Origin: JBLIAZ01 sp047632015
GTDB taxonomy: Bacteria; Bacteroidota; Bacteroidia; Flavobacteriales_C; GCA-002722245
DNA: 7,085 nucleotides
Assembly: GCA_047632015.1 (NCBI GenBank)
Contig: JBLIBC010000140.1
Span: forward strand, 1-7,085
Reading direction: 5' to 3'
Shown one piece after another: positions 1 through 5,006 of the stretch (the stretch's first letter is position 1; each line of letters opens with the position of its first letter). The position numbers were made by a program, and so were the translations under genes. The notes beneath the pieces were generated by a model. The model searched no databases. It was given only the letters and a program-made list of their open reading frames with translations, and was not told the DNA's origin.

Positions 1-2
1 TT

Positions 3-224
3 AAAAAAACCAATATTTCTGCCCAAGTTTTACACGCTTTGGACGAATTCAACGACGCTAAAATGGAACGTTTCAGCAAAATGTTTGGAAGTTGGCTAAA
101 GAAGCCCTTGTCTGAGTTCGCTGGAATGAAAGGGTCTGCAATGCATACTGATTTGTCTAACGGAAGTACGCTGTATTGTCATTTTTTACTTCAGAAAAAG
201 AGTTACGGGGGACCAGGGAAATAA
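3..224 (+). CDS. C-terminal end of a protein of unknown function, 5' truncated by the window edge
   Basis: The frame is open from the first complete codon (position 3) to a TAA at 222-224, giving about 73 residues. There is no stop upstream in this frame and no convincing local start: the first candidates are a TTG at 39 and an ATG further in. I therefore read this as the tail of a gene that begins to the left of the window. The fragment is mixed in composition, with a charged helical first half (DEFNDAKMERFSKMF) and a polar end rich in G, S and K (QKKSYGGPGK). It has no membrane segment and no motif I recognise. A strong factor-independent terminator lies 47 bp after the stop, which supports this being a real gene end on the + strand. 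Function unknown. Confidence 0.6.
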   Translation, partial: KKTNISAQVLHALDEFNDAKMERFSKMFGSWLKKPLSEFAGMKGSAMHTDLSNGSTLYCHFLLQKKSYGGPGK

Positions 225-270
225 GATACTAGAAAAAAGATATCTCAGGATAATGTATTTACAAAATGAA

Positions 271-300
271 GCTAATTAACGAAAGTTGATTAGCCTTTTT
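271..300 (+). terminator. Rho-independent terminator with GAAA tetraloop
   Basis: The 10-bp arms GCTAATTAAC and GTTGATTAGC pair with a single T-G wobble, close a GAAA (GNRA) tetraloop, and are followed by CTTTTT. It ends the + strand gene that stops at 224. The T-run on the opposite strand is poor (TTCATTTTGT). It lies between two convergent genes, so it may also help to end the - strand gene at 323-724, but less efficiently. Confidence 0.85.
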
Positions 301-322
301 AGGCGCATGATGATATTCTAAG

Positions 323-724
323 TCAATTAACATCTGTTTCATTTTTTGTTTTTCTTAGGATTATCCAAATTAGAACTGCAGAAGCCAATGTCAATAAGGT
401 GAAAGATTTCTCAAAATTGGTTTTAGCTAAAGCATTTCCTAGGGTATTCAACCCAAAAAGCACCAGGAAAATCCATAAGGTTATGTTCGTACTTTTCACC
501 GGTATAATCTCTCTTAAGTATTTTCCTTTTATTAGCAAGACGAATATCAAGAAGACATTGACTGTAATAGAAACGGCTTCAAAAACATACATTTCAGAGT
601 CGTTTTTTAATCGACCTCCCCAAGTAATTTCGTGAGGAATTATTTTCAGCACAATACATAAATGAAAAAGTACAACTGTTCCCAACAGCCAAAGCATTGT
701 TTTAATTGCATTTTTAGGATTCAT
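323..724 (-). CDS. Small four-helix integral membrane protein, function unknown
   Basis: This is a 133-residue protein that is mostly hydrophobic. Four likely transmembrane helices are visible: about residues 8-28 (after a basic MNPKNAIK start), 48-66, 80-98 and 105-122. A polar loop at about residues 29-46 carries the short motif TWGGRLK-(6 residues)-YVFE, which is the most likely signature of the family. The C-terminus is basic and polar (RKTKNETDVN). I have the impression of similar small uncharacterised membrane proteins in Bacteroidota with a WGGRL loop, but I cannot name the family. There is no signal peptide separate from the first helix. The gene stands alone and converges on the gene ending at 224. 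An ORF on the opposite strand at 399-635 is its shadow. Confident that it is coding; function unknown. Confidence 0.8.
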   Translation of the reverse strand: MNPKNAIKTMLWLLGTVVLFHLCIVLKIIPHEITWGGRLKNDSEMYVFEAVSITVNVFLIFVLLIKGKYLREIIPVKSTNITLWIFLVLFGLNTLGNALAKTNFEKSFTLLTLASAVLIWIILRKTKNETDVN

Positions 725-920
725 TCTGATTTATCAATTAATGTATAATGTAAAGAATAAAGCATTTATATTCTCCTATAAACTTAAACGATTTTTTGTT
801 GCTTTGAACAAAATTGTAAAAACCCATCAAAAGAATAAAAAGTAAAGAGGAGGAGTTAATATCAGGGTGCTATAGCTTGATTACCAACCAGGAGTTTACT
901 CGAACGAGCGTACCCAAGTA

Positions 921-939
921 TATGGGACTTTAAAGGTGA
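921..939. repeat. Copy A of a short dispersed repeat (TATGGGAC + TTTAAAGGTGA)
   Basis: The 19-bp block TATGGGACTTTAAAGGTGA recurs in inverted orientation at 4944-4970, where an extra 8 bp separates the two halves. Here a second half-site, GTCCC, follows at 949-953 and then a T-run, so the wider block could fold (GGGAC pairing with GTCCC over a 20-nt loop). The rest of the 258-bp gap at 725-982 holds no gene I can support. Short open stretches at about 846-970 exist in several frames at once and give no basis for choosing one. Confidence 0.5.
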
Positions 940-982
940 GCAAATAACGTCCCTGTTTTTTTGAAACTAATTACTTCCTTAG

Positions 983-1852
983 CTATTCTTGAGCTCCGTG
1001 GTTCTTTGCCGTTTCTATCCAATGTTCTGCCATTGAGCTTGGGTCTGCGCCGGTAGCTCTTCCTAAGTGCAATGCTAGTCCCATAATCAGAACACATGCT
1101 TCGTGAAGTTCTTGGTTGGTTTTTAGGGTTCCAAATTCTTCTTGTGCTTTTATCAACAGTAAGTCATTGTGTTTTTGAACAAAAATAGAAGGATCATTCG
1201 TTTCGACAATTATCAGTGGTGTCGTTAAACAGTCCATCCAATCTTGGCCTATTCTTTTCGTTAATTCCTGAGGAGTTTCATTGCCGATTTCTCTCCATAG
1301 TACCAACGTTTTCTTATCACCAGAAGTAGATAGATCTGAGTCCAGTAGTAGCTCAAAAGCTATGTCGGCAAGGTTTTGCATCACCTTTAAGTACTCATCT
1401 TGGCCCTTTTCAAATTCTTCTGCAGCCTGGCCTTTTAGGTATTCACCCACGCTTAGCTTAGGTAATCCCAGTACCTCAGAACAGTCATTTAAACATGGGA
1501 ATTCATCACCTTGATGCATGTAGTGTGTTTTGCCATGTTGTATTTGACGACCTAATGGATATAACCTGCATGCTAGTGGTCGACCCAAGTGAACACTACA
1601 TCCAACATTATCAATGTACTGACTGCAAGCATGCTGCCCCTTCTTGTCTGTTTTTCCATCAAAACGTAACCGAATACCACCATACTCACAATAAAGATCA
1701 CGAAATTCTCTAGGGGTGATTCCTTTTTCTTTACTCAAACTAAACAGCTCCCAAGGATTCAACATTACCTCTTTACCAAAACAGCAGGTGCCAGCACGGG
1801 AGCAGGTGAGAGGAAGGATACTTTGTTTGCTGAGTTTTGTTGTTTGCATCAT
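983..1852 (-). CDS. YkgJ-type cysteine-cluster (putative metal-binding) protein
   Basis: The protein has 289 residues. The first 125 match the YkgJ/UPF0153 pattern (Pfam CxxCxxCC family, a putative Zn or Fe-S chelating fold). Cysteines stand at C17, C23-C24, C55, C76, C85, C95, C120 and C124, and the hallmark segment GCSVHLGRPLACRLYPLG is at residues 84-101. The remaining 165 residues form a helical, acidic extension with no motif I recognise, so the protein is much longer than the minimal domain. The biochemical role of this family is not established; metal or cluster binding is inferred from the cysteines. There is no signal peptide, so it should be cytoplasmic. Two adjacent ATGs (MM) are possible starts. 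The gene begins 36 bp after the secreted-protein gene at 1889-2443 and probably ends the same transcript, an unusual partner for two exported proteins. Confidence 0.85.
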   Translation of the reverse strand: MMQTTKLSKQSILPLTCSRAGTCCFGKEVMLNPWELFSLSKEKGITPREFRDLYCEYGGIRLRFDGKTDKKGQHACSQYIDNVGCSVHLGRPLACRLYPLGRQIQHGKTHYMHQGDEFPCLNDCSEVLGLPKLSVGEYLKGQAAEEFEKGQDEYLKVMQNLADIAFELLLDSDLSTSGDKKTLVLWREIGNETPQELTKRIGQDWMDCLTTPLIIVETNDPSIFVQKHNDLLLIKAQEEFGTLKTNQELHEACVLIMGLALHLGRATGADPSSMAEHWIETAKNHGAQE

Positions 1853-1888
1853 TTGATTAATTCACGAAAATAACATTTGTTCCTGTTG

Positions 1889-2443
1889 TTATTTGAAAGT
1901 AATGGAGCGTTTTAATTTTTGCTTACCATTTTCCATTACGTAACAGGTCACAGTAGTCAGCTTTCCATCATCTCCATAGCTCAGTTTTGAGGGGTTTCCA
2001 TTTTCCACATACCTCACGAGTTTTCCCTTTTTATTGTAAACAAATTCAATGATTGCAGAGAACTCCTTTCCATCCACACTGTACTGAACTACCTTCTTTT
2101 TAAAAACATTAATGGTGAGGTATTCGTGTTGAACACAGTTTTCGTAGGTAAGCTGAGTTTGCAAAGTGTCTTTACAGGCTCCTATCCTAAAAATTCTCAT
2201 TTTTCGAACATTCAACTTTGTCGTATCACATTTTTTCCAAAATCCTGGTAATTGAGTATCGTAATTAGGATCCATTCGTCGAAGAAAGTTTAATTCATTG
2301 CTCTGCAATAAAGCCTCAAAGTTGGATGTAGAATCAGCCGTTTTAATGACAGTTGACACCGGAGCGTTATCTAACGTGCTTTGAGTGCCACTATAACTCG
2401 TAAATATTACAAAACAAACAAGGAAGCCAACTAATAATCTCAT
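1889..2443 (-). CDS. Small secreted protein of unknown function
   Basis: This is a 184-residue protein with a clear export signal: MR, then a hydrophobic stretch LLVGFLVCFVIF, then a small polar region, with cleavage likely near residues 18-22. No lipobox cysteine is present, so it is probably periplasmic or released. The mature part contains three cysteines near the middle (KKC, GAC and ENC, about residues 72-105), two of which could form a disulfide. The C-terminal third is a series of short strand-like segments with turns (DGKEFSAIIEFVYNKKGKLV, then YGDDGKLTTVTCYV) that resemble YD/MORN-like beta-hairpin repeats, but this is too weak to name a family. It sits 47 bp after the OmpA-type gene and 36 bp before the YkgJ-type gene, on the same strand. 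Function unknown. Confidence 0.75.
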   Translation of the reverse strand: MRLLVGFLVCFVIFTSYSGTQSTLDNAPVSTVIKTADSTSNFEALLQSNELNFLRRMDPNYDTQLPGFWKKCDTTKLNVRKMRIFRIGACKDTLQTQLTYENCVQHEYLTINVFKKKVVQYSVDGKEFSAIIEFVYNKKGKLVRYVENGNPSKLSYGDDGKLTTVTCYVMENGKQKLKRSITFK

Positions 2444-2490
2444 GCTTGAAATTAAGAAAAATTGGTATAATTAAAATACGAACAAGTTTT

Positions 2491-3849
2491 TTAATTAAAA
2501 TGCACGTCGGATTTTTTTACTTTTTTGAATGACAGCGTTTTGTTGAAACGCCTTGAAATATTGGTTGACACCCTAGCTATGTGACAATCTTCCTTCTCAT
2601 CTGCTTTATGTAATGCGACTACGGTAACTTTCATTCCAATTGGAACATTTTTAAAATAATACTCGTTGTTCTGCTGGTATGAATAAGGCATAATAGAATT
2701 AATGTCATTAAAAACAAGGAAAACTCTTAAGTTGCTGTCATTTTTTGATTTTATCACGAAGTCAATTTTTTCTTGAGCGCTTTTGTAAAATCGATCACAA
2801 TTAATCCATCCTAACCTGCTGGACCTCATGGGGTCAGACATATCAGCATATTCTTCTCCTAATTTCATTGATCTTTCAATAAGAGTTCCGTCAATTAAAA
2901 AGGTTGTAATTAATTTTGTTCCATTAACCTGACCACAAGTTTCGCTGTATCCTGATACAATGTCTCCTCCTATTAAAATATCTTGATAAATGATTTTTGT
3001 CTGGCATTTTGTTGGTTTATTACCAGCAGTCCATGTTACTCCATTTTCAAACCGTTGTCCATAAAATACTTGAGTACTGTCTCCCTCTTTTCTTTTTTCA
3101 AATAGTATTTCTATTTGCTTTCCTCTTTTTAATCGAACAGGTTTGCCGTTCACCCTGGCTTTAATGTGTACCATTCCTTTTGATTCAATTAGCTGTCCGT
3201 TTGGAGTGATGGTAGACAGGTTTGCAAACAGTGCATCTTCCTTTGTAGTATACTCTCTAAAGGTGACTTCAACTAAACTATCTCCATGCGGCAATTTAAA
3301 ACTGTTTTTAGGAAACCTGATTCTAGTTCCTTTTACCCCTATAAGTTCTGTTGCTTTATTTGTATTCACTTCATGTACTTGTCCTGCAGCGGTCCCATAT
3401 AAATTGTGCTTTTGTTTTGTTCTTTGCTGAACATTAATTTCAACACGCCTGTTGGTTTGGTGAGCTGCTTTAGTTTGACCGTTTCGAAGGAGCTGATTTT
3501 CGCCCTTACTGTACAATGAAATTCTATTTTTTACACCTTTTGAAATTAAAAATAACCTGACTGTTTGTGCTCTATTTACAGACAATTGCTTGTTGTACGC
3601 ATTATCGCCATCAGAATCTGTGTGTCCAATGATCCGTAAATCCATTCTGTTTCTGCTTTTTCGAAACTCATGTACAAATGCTATCAGTATAGCTTTTGCC
3701 GAATCGGTAAGAGAGGACTGGTCTTTTTCAAACTGCACCACAAGACCTTTTGCTTGGGGATTTGCATGATCTTTTGTTTCAGTTTGAGTTAGACCTTGAG
3801 TTTGTAAGAAAAGAAATAATACTAAAATAGTGCTGATTATTTTTGTCAT
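2491..3849 (-). CDS. OmpA-family envelope protein with N-terminal peptidoglycan-binding domain and ZU5-like region
   Basis: The protein has 452 residues. A signal peptide covers about residues 1-22 (MTKII, hydrophobic core, cleavage near LTQT). An OmpA/MotB-like domain spans about residues 37-141, with GHTDSDGDNAYNKQLS and NRAQ. D78 and R93 are 15 residues apart, the same spacing as the diaminopimelate-binding Asp and Arg of E. coli OmpA, so peptidoglycan binding is likely. After it, at about 150-255, comes a region typical of Bacteroidota surface proteins and resembling ZU5 domains (GTRIRFPKNSF, then TITPNGQLIESKGMVHIKA, then LKRGKQIEILF). The C-terminal part, about 270-452, holds four cysteines and the segment LGWINCDRF, which I also associate with Bacteroidota surface proteins. 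The peptidoglycan domain is N-terminal rather than in its usual C-terminal place. It is first in a three-gene cluster, and a GAA/TTC microsatellite begins 80 bp upstream of its ATG. Confidence 0.9.
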   Translation of the reverse strand: MTKIISTILVLFLFLQTQGLTQTETKDHANPQAKGLVVQFEKDQSSLTDSAKAILIAFVHEFRKSRNRMDLRIIGHTDSDGDNAYNKQLSVNRAQTVRLFLISKGVKNRISLYSKGENQLLRNGQTKAAHQTNRRVEINVQQRTKQKHNLYGTAAGQVHEVNTNKATELIGVKGTRIRFPKNSFKLPHGDSLVEVTFREYTTKEDALFANLSTITPNGQLIESKGMVHIKARVNGKPVRLKRGKQIEILFEKRKEGDSTQVFYGQRFENGVTWTAGNKPTKCQTKIIYQDILIGGDIVSGYSETCGQVNGTKLITTFLIDGTLIERSMKLGEEYADMSDPMRSSRLGWINCDRFYKSAQEKIDFVIKSKNDSNLRVFLVFNDINSIMPYSYQQNNEYYFKNVPIGMKVTVVALHKADEKEDCHIARVSTNISRRFNKTLSFKKVKKSDVHFN

Positions 3850-3929
3850 AATGTGTGTGTTTATGACTGTAATGCATTTGGAATAAATGGTTACAATGAT
3901 TACCTCTTTATAAGAATAAATAGAGACTG

Positions 3930-4013
3930 TTCTTCTTCTTCTTCTTCTTCTTCTTCTTCTTCTTCTTCTTCTTCTTCTTCTGCTTCTTCTTCTTCTTCTT
4001 CTTCTTCTTCTTC
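3930..4013. repeat. (TTC/GAA)28 trinucleotide microsatellite with one interruption
   Basis: There are 28 tandem triplets: 17 perfect TTC units (3930-3980), one TGC variant (3981-3983), then 10 perfect TTC units (3984-4013). On the - strand, the coding strand of the OmpA-type gene, this reads (GAA)10-GCA-(GAA)17. The repeat begins 80 bp upstream of the OmpA ATG at 3849 and ends 18 bp before the ATG of the + ORF at 4032, so it lies between divergent reading frames and not inside a credible gene. The polyserine and polylysine frames crossing it are by-products of the repeat. Such tracts change length by slipped-strand mispairing, and the strictly polypurine/polypyrimidine strands can form triplex DNA. 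Confidence 0.97.
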
Positions 4014-4031
4014 CAATTTGAGTACACGTAA

Positions 4032-4283
4032 ATGAAATTCATACCTGCATTTTCACTTGATTTTTTCCTGACTTCTTTTGTGAATTTACAAGGTATGGAC
4101 CAGGGCTTAGAGGTTATGAGGCATGTGGACAACAACAATTACGCAGACTGGAATACAAATTCGGACAATGGGTTTGATTACACCATGCCAGAGGGTTTAA
4201 ACATGCACATTCCTTGGGTTCGGCTGAATACAGATGGAATAGTCCGAGCGGATTTAATAGGTCAATACTTCAAAAATTATTGA
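4032..4283 (+). CDS. Orphan 83-aa ORF, possible secreted protein or gene remnant
   Basis: ATG at 4032, TGA at 4281-4283, with an in-frame TAA directly before the ATG. The first 20 residues (MKFIPAF, then hydrophobic LDFFLTSFV) could be a weak signal peptide. The rest is polar and protein-like (HVDNNNYADWNTNSDNGFDY, then NMHIPWVRLNTDGIVRADLI), with no low-complexity character and normal codon variety. I do not recognise it. The same frame stays open for another 34 codons after the TGA, to a TAA at 4386-4388. That could mean a longer ancestral gene broken by a nonsense change, or it could be chance. The start lies only 18 bp from the TTC microsatellite and I see no promoter box. It may be a genuine small protein, a truncated remnant or a chance frame. 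Confidence 0.4.
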   Translation: MKFIPAFSLDFFLTSFVNLQGMDQGLEVMRHVDNNNYADWNTNSDNGFDYTMPEGLNMHIPWVRLNTDGIVRADLIGQYFKNY

Positions 4284-4424
4284 ACTGAAACTACTGAAAA
4301 TTGGGGCAGATATATTTTGATTTTAATTCGAGGCAACATTACCCGTGAATCACAGTGTGAAAATCGGTCAACATTACACTTTGTTTAATGGGATGAATTA
4401 TGTTAATCTATTAATCAAAAAAAA

Positions 4425-4451
4425 AATCCGAAGCCATACAGGCTTCGGATT
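4425..4451 (-). terminator. Strong Rho-independent terminator of the 62-aa gene
   Basis: Read on the - strand, arms ATCCGAAGCC and GGCTTCGGAT form a perfect 10-bp GC-containing stem around a 5-nt loop, extendable by one A-T pair. A run of ten T residues overlaps the base of the stem and continues past it (complement of the A-run at 4417-4426). It lies 22 bp after the stop of the - strand gene at 4474-4662. The + strand side has only a mixed CT-rich tail, so it acts mainly on the - strand. Confidence 0.9.
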
Positions 4452-4473
4452 CTCTTCTTATATTTTCTTTTTG

Positions 4474-4662
4474 TTACTTCAATAAACAGGCTGCAGTACC
4501 TGATACTACGTCCATTATTGACCCACCATCAGAAGTTGGAATACCACTGAATGTGAAAGAATATTCGTCTCCAGTTTTAACAACATCCATTGTTCCGCTT
4601 TGTGAAGAATTATATATTTGAGCTGTTCCTGCCAAATAAATATTTTTTTTCATTTTGATCAT
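4474..4662 (-). CDS. Small orphan protein, 62 aa, function unknown
   Basis: ATG at 4662; a second possible start is Met4 (ATG at 4653). In-frame stops lie 12 and 18 nt upstream, so the start is well bounded, and the leader is A-rich as in many Bacteroidota genes. There is no signal peptide or membrane segment. The sequence alternates polar and aliphatic residues and looks beta-rich. TMDVV (24-28) is echoed by IMDVV (49-53), including at the DNA level, suggesting an internal duplication. A Gly-Gly pair (46-47) precedes a 15-residue tail, SIMDVVSGTAACLLK. The tail could suggest a peptide cleaved after GG, but no modifying enzyme, protease or exporter is nearby, so that is speculation. A weak TAnnTTTG-like box (TATGCTTG, one mismatch) lies about 25 bp upstream of the ATG. 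With the dedicated terminator, this looks like a monocistronic gene. Confidence 0.6.
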   Translation of the reverse strand: MIKMKKNIYLAGTAQIYNSSQSGTMDVVKTGDEYSFTFSGIPTSDGGSIMDVVSGTAACLLK

Positions 4663-4687
4663 TTTTTTTAGTTATTGTTATTCTTTA

Positions 4688-4695
4688 CAAGCATA
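4688..4695 (-). promoter_or_regulatory. Weak candidate -7 box for the 62-aa gene
   Basis: On the - strand the octamer TATGCTTG differs from the Bacteroidota TAnnTTTG box at one position and lies 25 bp upstream of the ATG at 4662. The nearest upstream TTG is about 13 bp away, closer than the usual spacing, so this is only a candidate. Confidence 0.25.
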
Positions 4696-4786
4696 TAAAG
4701 ACGTAAGCCAATGTCTATAAGGTACTTACCGCAAATAGTGTCTGTTGTACGATAGCATCTTAATCCTGTAAATAGGTAAATAATAG

Positions 4787-4819
4787 TTGTCTTTATTTCC
4801 TGAGTAATTTTTACCTTTG
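4787..4819 (+). promoter_or_regulatory. Bacteroidota-type promoter (TTG ... TACCTTTG)
   Basis: TACCTTTG at 4812-4819 is an exact match to the Bacteroidota -7 consensus TAnnTTTG, and a TTG at 4787-4789 lies 22 bp upstream, within the range reported for -33 elements. It was the only exact TAnnTTTG I found on either strand by eye. Transcription would start near 4825, about 27 bp before the ATG of the short ORF at 4852. Confidence 0.55.
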
Positions 4820-4851
4820 AATTAAGTATTACTCTAGTAACACTGCATCAA

Positions 4852-4941
4852 ATGGATAAAAAAAGTCTGATTTTATTTTTAAGTATATCGATAGCTGCTT
4901 TTTTTATTGCACGTTTCGTAATCTCGTTGCTGTTAAAATAA
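4852..4941 (+). CDS. Putative 29-aa single-pass membrane peptide
   Basis: ATG at 4852, TAA at 4939-4941, 29 codons. The peptide begins with a charged MDKKS, continues with an uninterrupted hydrophobic run (LILFLSISIAAFFIARF) broken only by one Arg, and ends VISLLLK, so it is shaped like a single transmembrane helix with positive ends. Small hydrophobic peptides of this size are known as regulators of membrane complexes or as type I toxins, but nothing here assigns a role. Support for expression comes from the exact TAnnTTTG box 33 bp upstream of the ATG and from a hairpin-rich stretch just after the stop. It is divergent from the 62-aa gene and convergent with the tRNA-modification gene at 5007-5729. 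It could also be a chance frame in T-rich DNA. Confidence 0.4.
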   Translation: MDKKSLILFLSISIAAFFIARFVISLLLK

Positions 4942-4943
4942 AT

Positions 4944-4970
4944 TCACCTTTAAAAAGGGACAGTCCCATA
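4944..4970. repeat. Copy B of the short dispersed repeat, with an 8-bp insertion
   Basis: TCACCTTTAAA (4944-4954) and GTCCCATA (4963-4970) are together the exact reverse complement of the 19-bp block at 921-939, but split by AAGGGACA. The insertion supplies a GGGAC that faces GTCCC, giving GGGACAGTCCC at 4957-4967. In copy A the matching GTCCC lies outside the block instead, so the same parts appear in a different order. Confidence 0.5.
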
Positions 4971-4995
4971 GCCATCAACTTAAATTAATGGCTAT
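4952..4995 (-). terminator. Candidate terminator of the tRNA-modification gene
   Basis: Read on the - strand after the stop at 5007, ATAGCCAT (4995-4988) and ATGGCTAT (4975-4968) form a perfect 8-bp stem with a 12-nt loop. This is followed directly by GGGACTGTCCC and TTTTT. The stem next to the T-run is short and its loop tight, so strength is uncertain. The structure lies between two convergent reading frames and could serve both. Confidence 0.4.
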
Positions 4996-5006
4996 AACCT
5001 CAGTCC

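Noticed and set aside
399..635. ORF on the + strand within the membrane-protein gene, and similar antisense frames at 1281-1713, 3143-3430, 5260-5753, 5841-6041 and 6709-6945
   Set aside because: Each lies opposite a clearly supported gene and has no domain, signal or context of its own.
866..947. tRNA-like or coding remnant in the 725-982 gap
   Set aside because: GGGT/ACCC ends can pair, but there is no acceptor, anticodon or T-arm layout. Three frames each give short plausible peptides and nothing favours one of them.
924..960. Terminator formed by GGGAC and GTCCC followed by a T-run on the + strand
   Set aside because: The stem is 5 bp over a 20-nt loop and no + strand gene leads into it; it is better treated as part of the short repeat.
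3853..4138. Polyserine frame (3853-4035, +) and polylysine frame (3908-4138, -) as genes
   Set aside because: Both exist only because the TTC/GAA triplet repeat cannot contain stops in those frames; the flanking residues are not protein-like.
4474..4662. Calling the 62-aa gene a RiPP or bacteriocin precursor
   Set aside because: No maturase, peptidase, exporter or immunity candidate is in the window; a Gly-Gly pair alone is weak evidence.
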